From: Azorhizobium oxalatiphilum
GTDB lineage: Bacteria; Pseudomonadota; Alphaproteobacteria; Rhizobiales; Xanthobacteraceae
NCBI RefSeq assembly: GCF_014635325.1
Contig: NZ_BMCT01000008.1
Span: 186,001-250,000 of the forward strand
Length of the DNA stretch: 64,000 nt
Reading direction: 5' to 3'
Both the position numbers and the translations under genes were made by a program. The notes under the pieces were generated by a model, which saw only the letters and a list, made by a program, of their open reading frames with translations, was not told the DNA's origin and made no database searches. Shown here in pieces: positions 1-8,805 of the stretch (its first letter is position 1; the number at the start of each line of letters is the position of its first letter).

Positions 1-1137
1 GACCTGCTCGCCGGGATCGCCCCCGGCCGCCCGGCGCTCAGCGCCGCCGTGGGTGAGCCGCAGCATGCCCAGCCCGATTTCGTCGGGCCGGTGCTGGCCG
101 GTGCGCTTGCCGGCTTCGGCAAGTATCCGCGCATGGAAGGCACGCCGGAATTCCGCGCGGCGGTCGCCGGCTGGCTCGGCCGCCGCTACCAGCTCGCCCG
201 TCCGGTGGATGCCGAGCGCGAGGTGCTGGCGCTGAACGGCTCCCGCGAGGGGTTGGTCAATGCCGCCTTCATCGCCGCCCGTCGGGTGAAGGCCCGCGCC
301 GGCAAGCCGGTGATGCTGGTGCCCAATCCGCTTTATGCCGCCTATCGCGCGGGCGCCGAAGTGGCCGGCTGCGAGCTGGTGGCCATGCCCACGACGCTGA
401 AGAGCGGCTGGCTCCCGGACCTCGACGCGCTGGACGACGCGCTGCTGGCGCGCACGGTGGCAGTGTTCCTCGCATCGCCCGCCAATCCGCAGGGGGCGGT
501 GGCCTCGCGCGCCTATCTCAGCCGCCTGCTGGAGATGACGCGGGCGCACGGCGCCTATCTGTTCGCGGATGAATGCTATTCCGAGATCTATCTCGGTGAC
601 GAGAAGCCCACGGGCATCCTCGAAGTGGCGCAGGGCGACTATTCCGGCGTGCTGAGCTTCAATTCCCTGTCCAAGCGCTCGTCCTTGCCGGGCCTGCGCT
701 GCGGCTTCGTGGCCGGTGATGCGGACTTCCTGAAGGACTTTCTGGCCTTCCGCGGCATCGCCGCGCCGCAGGTGCCCGAGCCGCTTCAGGCGGTGGCCGT
801 GGCCGCGCTGGGCGACGAAGCGCACGTGGATGCCTCGCGCGACCTCTACAAGGCCAAGTTCGACATCGCCGACCGCATGCTGGGCAACCGCTTCGGCTAT
901 CGCAGGCCGCAGGGTGGCTTCTTCCTGTGGCTGGACGTCGCGGAACTGGGCGGCGGCGAAGCGGCTGCGCTCCGGCTCTGGAAGGAGCAGGGGCTGCGCA
1001 CCGTGCCCGGCGGCTATCTGTCGTCCCGCGATGCCGACGGCACCAATCCCGGCGACCCCTATCTGCGGGTCGCCATGGTCCATGATCTCGCCACCAGCGA
1101 AGAGGTGCTGAACCGCCTCGTCGCCGGTCTGACCTGA
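1..1137 (+). CDS. PLP-dependent aminotransferase (class I/II, DapC-like), 5' end cut by window edge
   Basis: Fold-type I aminotransferase. The frame is open from base 1 and encodes a sensible N-terminus (LLAGIAPG...VGEPQH), so the gene begins left of the window; the GTG at 49 is probably internal. Visible features are the nucleotide-proximal loop LNGSREG, the cofactor-binding ASPANPQG and ADECYSE motifs, and the PLP lysine in FNSLSKRSSLPGLR (codon at 673-675). Genes of this type are often annotated as succinyldiaminopimelate aminotransferase (lysine/peptidoglycan precursor route), but substrate cannot be read from sequence. It ends 13 bp before ftsK on the same strand, so the two may be co-transcribed. 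Confidence 0.85.
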   Translation, partial: DLLAGIAPGRPALSAAVGEPQHAQPDFVGPVLAGALAGFGKYPRMEGTPEFRAAVAGWLGRRYQLARPVDAEREVLALNGSREGLVNAAFIAARRVKARAGKPVMLVPNPLYAAYRAGAEVAGCELVAMPTTLKSGWLPDLDALDDALLARTVAVFLASPANPQGAVASRAYLSRLLEMTRAHGAYLFADECYSEIYLGDEKPTGILEVAQGDYSGVLSFNSLSKRSSLPGLRCGFVAGDADFLKDFLAFRGIAAPQVPEPLQAVAVAALGDEAHVDASRDLYKAKFDIADRMLGNRFGYRRPQGGFFLWLDVAELGGGEAAALRLWKEQGLRTVPGGYLSSRDADGTNPGDPYLRVAMVHDLATSEEVLNRLVAGLT

Positions 1138-1150
1138 GGAGAGCACGCTC

Positions 1151-3622
1151 ATGCCCGCCCGTCGTCGTTCCGCATCCGCTGCGGCCGTGCGTGCGCATGG
1201 CGGGACCATGGACTTCATCCCGGAGGCCGTGCGCGCCGCCATCCGGCGCCGCTCGTCCGAAATCTGCGGCGTGGTCGTGCTGGGCGCGGCGCTGTTCGCG
1301 CTGACCGCCCTCATCACCTGGTCGGCGGGCGATCCCAGCCTGTCCAACGCCACCAACGCCAAGGTCAACAACCTGCTCGGCCGGCCCGGTGCGGTGGTGG
1401 CCGACCTGCTGATGCAGCTGTTCGGCCTCGCCTCGCTCGCCATCGTGCTGCCCATGGCGGTGTGGGGCTGGCGGCTCGTCACCCACCGGCGCCTGCGCCG
1501 CGAGCAATTGCGCGTGGCCGCGCTCACGCTGGGTGCGCTCGGCACCAGTGCCGTGCTCGGCGTCTTCCCCACCTTCGGCTCCTGGCCCATGCCCACGGGC
1601 CTCGGCGGCGTGATGGGCGATCTGGTGCCGCGCCTGCTGGTGCTGCTCACCGGCGGCTTCAATGCGTTTCTGGAATCCGTGGTGGTGGGGGCCATCGGCC
1701 TCGCCTGCGCCGTGGGCGGCCTCTATGTGGCCTGCCGCAGCACGACGGTGGAAGAGGAGCCGGTCGAGGAAGATCAGCCCTATGACGCCATGGACGAGGA
1801 GGTCGAGCGTGGCGCGCTGGTCTCGCTCGGTGCGCTGACCCACACCTTCCTGTCCTTGCGTGCCCGCCTGTTCGGCCACCGCACCCCGCGTGGAAAACCC
1901 ATGGCGCGGGAGGCGTTCGAGCCGGCCCGTGGCGCCTCGGGCCGCGTTGAGCCGCGCCTCGGCGGTGGCCGGGCGGAAGCCCCGCCCATGTCCGCCCGCC
2001 GCGAAATGGACGATTACGAGGACGACGATGTGCCGGCGGAGGCCCCGCCGCCGCGCGCCAAGCCGGCCCAGAGCCGCCGCGTGGCTGTCGCCCGTCCCGG
2101 CCGTCGTGGCGTTTACCAGCATCCCGAACTGACCCTGCTTGGCGCACCGCCGCCGGCCAAGGGCCCGACCATGAGCGCCGAGGCGCTGCAGGAGACCGCC
2201 AAGCTGCTGGAAAGCACGCTGGAGGATTTCGGCGTGCGCGGCGAAATCGTGCAGGTCCGTCCCGGTCCGGTGGTCACGCTCTATGAGCTGGAGCCGGCGC
2301 CGGGCATCAAGTCGTCCCGCGTCATCGGCCTTGCCGATGATATCGCCCGCTCCATGAGCGCCATCTCGGCCCGCGTGGCCGTGGTGCCGGGCCGCAACGC
2401 CATCGGCATCGAGCTGCCCAACCAGCGGCGCGACAAGGTGCTGCTGCGCGAACTGCTGGCCACCAAGGATTTCGCCGACAGCGGCCAAAAGCTCGCCATC
2501 GGCCTCGGCAAGACCATCGGCGGCGAGCCGGTGATCGTCGATCTCGCCCGCATGCCGCATCTGCTGGTGGCGGGCACCACCGGCTCGGGCAAGTCGGTGG
2601 CCATCAACACCATGATCCTGTCGCTGCTCTACCGGCTGACCCCGGACCAGTGCCGCCTGATCATGGTGGACCCGAAGATGCTGGAACTGTCCGTCTATGA
2701 CGGCATCCCGCATCTGCTCGCGCCCGTCGTCACCGATCCGAAGAAGGCGGTGGTGGCGCTGAAGTGGGCGGTCCGGGAGATGGAGGACCGCTACAAGAAG
2801 ATGTCCAAGCTCGGCGTGCGCAACATCGACGGCTTCAACGCCCGTGTCGCCGACGCCAACAAGCGCGGGGAATCGCTGGCCCGCACCGTGCAGACCGGCT
2901 TCGACCACGAGACCGGCGAGGCCATCTATGAGCGCGAGGAGATGGAGCTGGGGCCGCTGCCCTACATCGTCGTCATCGTGGACGAGATGGCAGACCTCAT
3001 GCTCACCGCCGGCAAGGACATCGAAGGCGCCATCCAGCGTCTTGCCCAGATGGCGCGTGCCGCCGGCATCCATCTGGTGATGGCGACGCAGCGTCCGTCC
3101 GTGGACGTGATCACCGGCACCATCAAGGCCAATTTCCCCACCCGCATCTCCTTCCAGGTCACGTCCAAGATCGACAGCCGCACCATTCTCGGCGAGATGG
3201 GCGCGGAGCAGCTGCTGGGGCAGGGCGACATGCTCTACATGGCCGGCGGCGGCCGCATCAGCCGCGTGCACGGCCCCTTCGTCTCCGACGAGGAGGTGGA
3301 GCGCGTGGTGATGCACCTGAAGGCGCAGGGCGTGCCCGATTACGTGGACGCCGTCACCGCCGACATGGACGAGGACGGCGAGGACGGCGCGGTGTTCGAC
3401 AAGGGCTCCTTCGGCGAGGAGGGGGGCGACCTCTACTCGCAGGCGGTGGCCGTGGTGATGCGCGATCGCAAGTGCTCCACCTCCTACATCCAGCGCCGCC
3501 TGCAGATCGGCTACAACCGCGCCGCCACCCTCGTGGAGCGCATGGAGAAGGAAGGCGTCGTCGGCGCCCCGAACCATGCAGGCAAGCGCGAGATCCTGCT
3601 GGCGGACGAAGCGGCCGAGTGA
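1151..3622 (+). CDS. ftsK: DNA translocase FtsK
   Basis: Septum-anchored hexameric ATPase that pumps chromosome termini apart and activates XerCD at dif. The 823 residues comprise an N-terminal membrane part (hydrophobic segments at about 38-58, 80-103, 115-140 and 160-195), a charged Pro/Ala linker to about 330, the motor with Walker A GTTGSGKS (about residue 474), Walker B IVVIVDEMADL, and the winged-helix gamma domain near the C-terminus (SYIQRRLQIGYNRAA) that reads KOPS sites. ATG 1151 is used; ATG 1208 is an alternative start that would give a more compact N-terminus. lolA follows after a 350-bp gap. Length and domain order are normal for alphaproteobacterial FtsK. Confidence 0.97.
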   Translation: MPARRRSASAAAVRAHGGTMDFIPEAVRAAIRRRSSEICGVVVLGAALFALTALITWSAGDPSLSNATNAKVNNLLGRPGAVVADLLMQLFGLASLAIVLPMAVWGWRLVTHRRLRREQLRVAALTLGALGTSAVLGVFPTFGSWPMPTGLGGVMGDLVPRLLVLLTGGFNAFLESVVVGAIGLACAVGGLYVACRSTTVEEEPVEEDQPYDAMDEEVERGALVSLGALTHTFLSLRARLFGHRTPRGKPMAREAFEPARGASGRVEPRLGGGRAEAPPMSARREMDDYEDDDVPAEAPPPRAKPAQSRRVAVARPGRRGVYQHPELTLLGAPPPAKGPTMSAEALQETAKLLESTLEDFGVRGEIVQVRPGPVVTLYELEPAPGIKSSRVIGLADDIARSMSAISARVAVVPGRNAIGIELPNQRRDKVLLRELLATKDFADSGQKLAIGLGKTIGGEPVIVDLARMPHLLVAGTTGSGKSVAINTMILSLLYRLTPDQCRLIMVDPKMLELSVYDGIPHLLAPVVTDPKKAVVALKWAVREMEDRYKKMSKLGVRNIDGFNARVADANKRGESLARTVQTGFDHETGEAIYEREEMELGPLPYIVVIVDEMADLMLTAGKDIEGAIQRLAQMARAAGIHLVMATQRPSVDVITGTIKANFPTRISFQVTSKIDSRTILGEMGAEQLLGQGDMLYMAGGGRISRVHGPFVSDEEVERVVMHLKAQGVPDYVDAVTADMDEDGEDGAVFDKGSFGEEGGDLYSQAVAVVMRDRKCSTSYIQRRLQIGYNRAATLVERMEKEGVVGAPNHAGKREILLADEAAE

Positions 3623-3973
3623 GGCAGCATCGCTCCGTGGTCACGGCCGCGTGCGGTGCGGCAGGCGGACACAGGATCGCCATAGGGAAACGCTACAGCC
3701 GCTTGGTTCGGCTTGCATTTGCGGGCCGGACAGTGAAGCCTGCCATGCAGGGTCGCGGGGGTGTCGGCGCCGGGCAGGTCCGGCATGCGCGCCTCCTGCC
3801 GATCCTGCCTGAGCGTATCGCAACCGGATTGCCCGGCCCCGCGAGGCGTTCATGATCCAAGCACTGGAGATGGATGTGCCGGGCAGTCCGCCTGTCCGGA
3901 ACCATCTCCGGAAAGCGACGTATAAGCGGGGATGCGCGAAACGCGTGATTCGCGCTGCTGCCGGAAGTCACTG
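3623..3973. other. Intergenic region ftsK-lolA, no gene recognised
   Basis: About 350 bases between the ftsK stop and the lolA start. Short open frames run through it on both strands but have no recognisable protein, ribosome binding site or conserved context. It presumably carries the lolA promoter; no clear terminator or promoter hexamers could be picked out. Confidence 0.4.
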
Positions 3974-4921
3974 ATGCCCCGCCGCCTTGTTCTCTCGCTT
4001 GCCCTTCTCCTCGGCACGGCCGCCGCGCCGGGGGCGATGGCGCAGGGCATCCTGCTGCCGCCGGGCGAAGTGCCGGGCAATTCGGGCAGCACCTCGTCCG
4101 GCTCGCTCCTGTTCTCGCCGCAGCCCATGGTGCCCATGGCACCGCGCGCCGTGCAGCCCGCCCAGCAGGCGCCCGCCGCCGCGCCACAGGCGCCGGTTGC
4201 GCCCACCGCCGTTGCGCCTGCCGCAGCGCCCGCTCCTGCGGCGCCGGTGCAGGCGGCCGTGCCGCTGCCCGTCCAGCGTCCGGCTTCCGCCGACCAGCCC
4301 CGTCCGCTTGCTCCGCCGGCACAGGCGGCGGCGCCCCGTCCGCCGGCCGCTGCCCCCGCTCAGCAGGCTCAGGGCGCGGCCGGACCGGCCTCCGCGGAGA
4401 CCGTGGACAAGCTCTCCGCCTACTGGAATTCGGTGCAGACGCTGGTGGGCACTTTCGTGCAGGTGGATGCGGACGGCACCCGCAAGACCGGCGATTTCTA
4501 CATGCAGAAGCCGGGCCGGGTGCGGTTCGAATACAATGCGCCGGCGACCATCGAGCTTGTCTCCAACGGCCAGTCGGTGGCGGTGCGCGACCGCAAGCTG
4601 AACACGCAGGACATCACGCCCTTGTCGCAGACGCCGCTGCGTTTCCTGCTGGCCGACCGCATCGACCTTGCGAACAATCCGAACGTGAACGCGGTCTATC
4701 AGGACAATCTGTACATCTCGGTGGTGATGCAGGAGCAGGTGCCGATGATGGGCACCTACAAGCTGCTGATCCTGTTCGACGCCAAGGACATGCAACTCCG
4801 GCAGTGGATCGTGACCGATCCGCAGGGCTATGACACGTCGGTCGCGGTTTCGCGCCTCAACTATACCCAGCGCCCCGACCCGCGCCTGTTCAACATCAAT
4901 TTCGAGCGGATGCTCCAGTAG
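3974..4921 (+). CDS. lolA: Outer-membrane lipoprotein carrier protein LolA, with Pro/Ala-rich N-terminal extension
   Basis: Periplasmic chaperone that takes lipoproteins from LolCDE to the outer membrane. Start ATG 3974 is chosen because it gives a classic signal peptide (MPRRLVLSLALLLG, cleavage near AMAQG); the ATG 42 bp upstream would prepend a non-signal stretch. After the signal comes an unusually long low-complexity Pro/Ala/Gln linker (about residues 45-130), then the LolA fold (YWNSVQTLVGTFVQVDADGTRKTGDFY... to the C-terminus). The position between ftsK and exonuclease III is typical for Hyphomicrobiales. Confidence 0.92.
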   Translation: MPRRLVLSLALLLGTAAAPGAMAQGILLPPGEVPGNSGSTSSGSLLFSPQPMVPMAPRAVQPAQQAPAAAPQAPVAPTAVAPAAAPAPAAPVQAAVPLPVQRPASADQPRPLAPPAQAAAPRPPAAAPAQQAQGAAGPASAETVDKLSAYWNSVQTLVGTFVQVDADGTRKTGDFYMQKPGRVRFEYNAPATIELVSNGQSVAVRDRKLNTQDITPLSQTPLRFLLADRIDLANNPNVNAVYQDNLYISVVMQEQVPMMGTYKLLILFDAKDMQLRQWIVTDPQGYDTSVAVSRLNYTQRPDPRLFNINFERMLQ

Positions 4922-4967
4922 GAGCAGTTGGGTTCTGCGGCCGCTGCCGCTTGTGCGGGAGGATGCC

Positions 4968-5363
4968 ATGGGCTTTCTGGGAAGCTGCCAGTGCAAGGCC
5001 GTGCGCTACGAAGTGGACAGGCTCCACAGCGACATCATCCAGTGCCATTGCCAGACCTGCCGCAAGACGCACGCGTCCGACCACATCTCCACGGCGCGTG
5101 TCCTGCGCGAGGATTTCCGCTGGCTGAGCGGCGAGGACAAGCTCTCCGGCTATGAATCCACGCCGGGCAAGATCCGCCATTTCTGCTCGGTCTGCGGCTC
5201 CCATCTCATGGCCCACTGGCCCGACCAACCCTTCGTGATGGTGCGCGTCGGCACGCTGGATGAGGACCCCGGAGCGCGGGCCGTCCGGCATATCTGGGCC
5301 TCGCACCGCGTACCGTGGTTGGCGGATGGCGAGGACGCGCCTTATTATGAAACAGTGCCTTAG
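4968..5363 (+). CDS. GFA/CENP-V family zinc protein
   Basis: 131-residue protein of the glutathione-dependent formaldehyde-activating (GFA) fold. The zinc ligands are visible: GSCQCKAV near the N-terminus, CHCQTCRK, and FCSVCGSHL. The family binds Zn and in a few members converts S-hydroxymethylglutathione; most members, including small ones such as this, have no proven reaction. Start ATG 4968 follows GGGAGG with good spacing. Lies 46 bp after lolA on the same strand, probably in one transcript with xth. Confidence 0.85.
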   Translation: MGFLGSCQCKAVRYEVDRLHSDIIQCHCQTCRKTHASDHISTARVLREDFRWLSGEDKLSGYESTPGKIRHFCSVCGSHLMAHWPDQPFVMVRVGTLDEDPGARAVRHIWASHRVPWLADGEDAPYYETVP

Positions 5364-5454
5364 AGGCGGCCGTCCGGCAGGGTGATTCTCGCGCCCTCGG
5401 GCTGGCTGCCCGGCGCTCCCCGCCCTTTGCCCCCTCCCGTCCCCGGGTTCTGCC

Positions 5455-6279
5455 TTGTCCCTCACCGTCTGCACCTGGAACATCAATTCCGTCCGCATCC
5501 GCCTCGATATCGTCAAGGAGACGGTGGAACGCCTGAAACCGGATGTCCTGTGTTTGCAGGAGACCAAGTGCCAGGACGACAAGTTCCCGCTGGCCGCCAT
5601 CCGCGAGATGGGCTTTCCGCACATCGCGCTCAACGGCCAGAAGGGCTGGCACGGGGTCGCCACCTTCTCCAAACGCCCGTTCGAGGCCATCGAGAAGCAG
5701 GAATTCTGCGGCAAGGGCGACGCCCGCCACATCGCGGTGACGCTGGGCGCGCAGGCCAAGCTCAAGACCCCGGTGACGATCCATAATTTCTACATCCCGG
5801 CCGGCGGCGACGAGCCAGACCCGGAGATCAATCCGAAGTTCGCCCACAAGCTCGCCTTCCTCGATGAGGCCATCGCCTGGGAGAAGCTGACCGAGGCGGG
5901 CCGGCCCGAGGGCGCGCACGCCATTCTGGTGGGCGACCTCAACATCGCGCCGCTGGAAGCCGACGTCTGGAACCACCGCCAGCTGCTCAACGTGGTCAGC
6001 CATACGCCGGTGGAGACGGACCTGCTTACCCGCTTTCAGGCGGCCGGGCCGTGGGTGGACGTGATGCGCAATTTCGTGCCGCCGTCCGAGAAACTGTTCA
6101 CCTGGTGGAGCTACCGCTCGCCCGACTACACGGTGAATGACCGCGGCCGCCGCCTCGACCATGTGTGGTCGAGCCGCAGTCTCGCACCCAAGGCCAAGTC
6201 CATGACGGTGCTGAAGGAAGCCCGCTCGTGGGAGAAGCCCTCCGACCACGTGCCCGTGGCGGTGACGTTCGACATCTGA
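5455..6279 (+). CDS. xth: Exodeoxyribonuclease III (AP endonuclease)
   Basis: Mg-dependent 3'-5' exonuclease/AP endonuclease of base excision repair (EEP fold). Diagnostic motifs in order: TWNINSVR (Asn), LCLQETKC (catalytic Glu), FYIPAGGDEPDP, VGDLNIAPLEADVW (Asp/Asn), and the C-terminal RLDHVW...SDHVPV with the catalytic Asp-His. 274 residues, normal length. The start is a TTG at 5455, immediately before the conserved SLTVCTWN; no ATG or GTG fits. Ends 7 bp from the convergent DUF2267 gene. Confidence 0.95.
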   Translation: MSLTVCTWNINSVRIRLDIVKETVERLKPDVLCLQETKCQDDKFPLAAIREMGFPHIALNGQKGWHGVATFSKRPFEAIEKQEFCGKGDARHIAVTLGAQAKLKTPVTIHNFYIPAGGDEPDPEINPKFAHKLAFLDEAIAWEKLTEAGRPEGAHAILVGDLNIAPLEADVWNHRQLLNVVSHTPVETDLLTRFQAAGPWVDVMRNFVPPSEKLFTWWSYRSPDYTVNDRGRRLDHVWSSRSLAPKAKSMTVLKEARSWEKPSDHVPVAVTFDI

Positions 6280-6286
6280 GCGGCGT

Positions 6287-6724
6287 TCAGGTCCGCTCCG
6301 GGTCGGTCACGTGCCAGAAGGCGAGCGCTCCCGGCGGGAGGGTTGCGAGGACCGCGTCGAATGCCGTCCGATCCACATGCCGGAGCAGGGCGGTCGCGAC
6401 GTCCGTGATGGCGGTTCCGGACGCGAAATTGTGGTGCTGGCGCAGTGCACGCACCTCGTCCGTCATCGTTTCCCGGTCGGTGAAGGGCACAGGCGCGGCG
6501 GTCGTGTCCCAGTCGGCGACGAAGATCGCCCGTAACACGGGCGGCAGCACCTGGGCGAAGCGGATGGCCTCATGCACGTCGAGCCGCCGCCGGAAGGTGC
6601 GCAGTACGCCTTCCACCACCGTATAGGTCTGGTTGCGGGTCCCGAGGCCAGACGTGTCGCGCGCGTCAGCAAGGAAGCTCTCGAACGCATCCGAGGTGTG
6701 CTGAAACTCCATCGGGATCGTCAC
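6287..6724 (-). CDS. DUF2267 domain protein
   Basis: 145-residue soluble helical protein matching the DUF2267 pattern (two similar helical halves: TYTVVEGVLRTFRRRLDVHEAIRFAQVLPPVLRAIFVADW, then ITDVATALLRHVDRTAFDAVLATLPPGALAFW). The family has no established biochemical function. It lies 15 bp downstream of the cyclic-nucleotide-domain gene on the same strand, so it is probably the last gene of the regulator operon reading leftwards from 7937. Confidence 0.75.
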   Translation of the reverse strand: MTIPMEFQHTSDAFESFLADARDTSGLGTRNQTYTVVEGVLRTFRRRLDVHEAIRFAQVLPPVLRAIFVADWDTTAAPVPFTDRETMTDEVRALRQHHNFASGTAITDVATALLRHVDRTAFDAVLATLPPGALAFWHVTDPERT

Positions 6725-6739
6725 GGGAGCCTCTTCGCG

Positions 6740-7222
6740 TCAGCGCTTCCGGCGGGGCGGCAGAACCGGCGTCTCCAGCTTGTCGCGCACGGTGTCGAGC
6801 GACCCGAGGAGGCTCTCGACCCGCTGGGCGAAGGCCCGGCGCACCTCCAGGGCGGCGTCGGGATAGCTCTCCAGCATGCGCAGGAAGGTGGCGCGGGGAA
6901 TGCGCAGCACCACGGCCGCATCCAGCGCGGCGGCAGTGGCCGGTCTTGGCCGATCGAGGATCAGGGCCGTCTCGCCGATGAGCCCCCCCGGCAGCACATC
7001 GCAGCCGGCGCGGCGCTTGCCGCCGCTTTCCGCATAGACTTCCATGCGGCCCGAAACCACCACATAGGCGCCGTCCGCCTTGTCACCCGTGCGGAACAGC
7101 AGCTCGCCGGGGGCGAGCTTGCGCTGTTCCGCGCTCACCGCCAGGACGCGCAGGGCCTCGGGTGCCAGTGCCCGGAAGGTGGGCACGCCCCGCAGCAGCG
7201 CCACATCCTGTTCGAGACTCAC
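6740..7222 (-). CDS. Cyclic nucleotide-binding domain protein (Crp-type sensor domain without HTH)
   Basis: 160-residue stand-alone cNMP-binding domain. The beta-roll glycines (GELLFRTGDKADGAYVVVSGRMEVY) and the phosphate-binding cassette position (GGLIGETALILDRPRPATAAA) are visible; after the domain there is only a helical tail and a basic end, no DNA-binding helix-turn-helix. It sits 28 bp downstream of the OmpR-type regulator gene. The pairing of such a gene with an OmpR-type regulator is, from memory, the arrangement of the Brucella otpR locus, where it was annotated as a cAMP-dependent kinase regulatory subunit. Confidence 0.85.
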   Translation of the reverse strand: MSLEQDVALLRGVPTFRALAPEALRVLAVSAEQRKLAPGELLFRTGDKADGAYVVVSGRMEVYAESGGKRRAGCDVLPGGLIGETALILDRPRPATAAALDAAVVLRIPRATFLRMLESYPDAALEVRRAFAQRVESLLGSLDTVRDKLETPVLPPRRKR

Positions 7223-7250
7223 GCGCGGCTCCTGAGGGTGAAAGACGGGT

Positions 7251-7937
7251 TCACGGGACGAGCTTGTAGCCCCCGGCCTGGGTCGCGAGCAGGGTGGGGT
7301 TGGAGGGATCGGGCTCGATCTTCTGCCGCAGACGGTAAATGTGGGTTTCCAGCGTGTGGGTGGTCACGCCGGAATTGTAGCCCCACACTTCCTGCAGCAG
7401 CGTCTCGCGCGCCACCGGGCTTTTGCCGGCGCGGTAGAGATAGCGCAGGATCGCGGTTTCCTTCTCCGTCAGGCGGATCTTGGAGCCGCGCTCGGTCAGC
7501 AGCATCTTCGCGCCGGGGCGGAAGCTGTACGGGCCGATGGCGAACACCGCGTCCTCGCTGGCCTCGTGGCTGCGCATCTGGGCGCGCAGGCGGGCCAGCA
7601 GCACCGCGAAGCGGAAGGGCTTGGCGATATAATCGTTCGCCCCCGCCTCGAGGCCGAGGATGGTGTCGCTGTCCGTGTCATGCCCGGTGAGCATGATGAT
7701 GGGCGCCTTGAAGCCGTTCTTGCGCATCTGGCGCACGGCATCGCGGCCGTCCATGTCGGGCAGGCCCACGTCCATGATCACGAGATCCACCGCCCCGTTC
7801 TGGGCAGCATCCATCGCCTCCTGCGCAGTGCCGGCAGGGATGGCTTCAAATTCGTCCTGGAGCGCGAGCTGCTCGATCAGCGCGTCGCGCAGCTCCGGGT
7901 CGTCCTCGACCACCAGGATCTTCCACGCATTCGCCAT
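7251..7937 (-). CDS. OmpR/PhoB-family response regulator (possible OtpR-type envelope regulator)
   Basis: 228-residue two-domain regulator. Receiver domain: ILVVEDDPELRDAL, phosphoacceptor Asp in LVIMDVGLPDMDG, switch Thr in IIMLTGHD, Lys in YIAKPF. C-terminal winged helix: ETLLQEVWGYNSGVTTHTLETHIYRLRQKIE. Start ATG 7937 is preceded by GGAGG on the minus strand. It is not CtrA (different N-terminus). No histidine kinase is adjacent. Divergent from an L,D-transpeptidase and followed by a cyclic-nucleotide-domain gene; this context suggests a role in envelope homeostasis, an inference by analogy with Brucella OtpR. Confidence 0.9.
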   Translation of the reverse strand: MANAWKILVVEDDPELRDALIEQLALQDEFEAIPAGTAQEAMDAAQNGAVDLVIMDVGLPDMDGRDAVRQMRKNGFKAPIIMLTGHDTDSDTILGLEAGANDYIAKPFRFAVLLARLRAQMRSHEASEDAVFAIGPYSFRPGAKMLLTERGSKIRLTEKETAILRYLYRAGKSPVARETLLQEVWGYNSGVTTHTLETHIYRLRQKIEPDPSNPTLLATQAGGYKLVP

Positions 7938-8054
7938 GAAAACCTCCGTTACCCTGGTCGTTCCTTGCGGAACTTGCGGGCACGCGAATCGCGCAAGTAC
8001 ATCACGCTCGGGGATTCGCGCAAATTTGCCCAGCGAAACTGGACGTGAGGGGGT
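7938..8054. promoter_or_regulatory. Divergent promoter region between response regulator and L,D-transpeptidase
   Basis: 117-bp divergent spacer rich in symmetry: GTTCC-TTGC-GGAAC at 7960-7973, and an 8-bp inverted pair CGCGAATC (7983-7990) / GATTCGCG (8013-8020). TCGCGCAA also occurs twice in direct orientation (7989-7996 and 8016-8023, 27 bp apart), a layout expected for a regulator dimer binding tandem sites. The binding protein is unknown; autoregulation by the adjacent OmpR-type protein is the simplest guess. Confidence 0.4.
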
Positions 8055-8606
8055 ATGATAGTAAAGATGACCCGGCAACTTCCTGTGGGGATCTCGAAGA
8101 TCGCGGTGCGCCGCCTGCCGAACAGCCGCCATCAGGGCGTGCTGCACGTTGAAGGGCGCACCATCAGGGTGGCGCTGGGCCGTTCGGGAATCTACTTCGA
8201 CAAGAGGGAAGGGGATGGTCGCACGCCGGCCGGCGTCTGGCATCCGCTGCGCGTGCTGTACCGGGCCGACCGTGTGGTGCGGCCGGTGACGCGCCTGCCC
8301 GTGGCGTCCATCCGCGAGACGGATGGCTGGTGCGACGATCGGTCCGATCGGCGCTACAATCGCCCGGTGGCCTTGCCGGTTGCGGCGTCCCATGAACGCC
8401 TGTGGCGAGATGATCGGCTGTATGACCTCCTGCTCGTGATCGACCACAACACGCGCCCCCGCGTGGCGGGGCGGGGCTCGGCGGTGTTCATCCATCTGGC
8501 GCGGCCGGGATACCGGCCCACGGAGGGATGCGTCGCGCTCAAGCCTGCCGACCTGCGCCGCCTGCTTACCCGGCTTCATCGGCACACGCGCATCATCATT
8601 TCGTGA
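8055..8606 (+). CDS. L,D-transpeptidase (YkuD) family protein
   Basis: 183 residues containing the YkuD catalytic signature near the C-terminus: FIHLARPGYRPTEGCVALKPADL, with the active-site His and the Cys of EGCVAL. The upstream segment (LGRSGIYFDKREGDGRTPAGVW) matches the start of the fold. No signal peptide or transmembrane helix is evident, as in many short rhizobial members. The family crosslinks peptidoglycan 3-3 or attaches outer-membrane proteins. ATG 8055 or ATG 8067 could start it. Divergent from the OmpR-type regulator. Confidence 0.85.
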   Translation: MIVKMTRQLPVGISKIAVRRLPNSRHQGVLHVEGRTIRVALGRSGIYFDKREGDGRTPAGVWHPLRVLYRADRVVRPVTRLPVASIRETDGWCDDRSDRRYNRPVALPVAASHERLWRDDRLYDLLLVIDHNTRPRVAGRGSAVFIHLARPGYRPTEGCVALKPADLRRLLTRLHRHTRIIIS

Positions 8607-8805
8607 CGGGGCGAGGTGTCCACCGTGTCGCTTTTCATTAGAGAAAGTCGAATGTTATAACCCGCACGCGCCGGCAAGGAACCCTCCGAAGAAGCGGCAC
8701 CCGGCGCACACGCGCGGAATTCGGCCGTCCTGCCCGGTGGTGAACTGCCCCCTCAGGCAAGCGGGCTGCATCCCGCCTGTTCTGCCCCGGGATGAGGCGC
8801 GAGTG

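Noticed and set aside
659-3577. 972-codon open frame opposite ftsK
   Set aside because: Antisense shadow of a high-GC gene. It is His/Ala/Gly/Arg-rich with no domain, and ftsK on the other strand explains the constraint.
3472-3855. 127-codon open frame across the end of ftsK and the following gap
   Set aside because: Pro/Arg-rich out-of-frame translation with no start context or domain.
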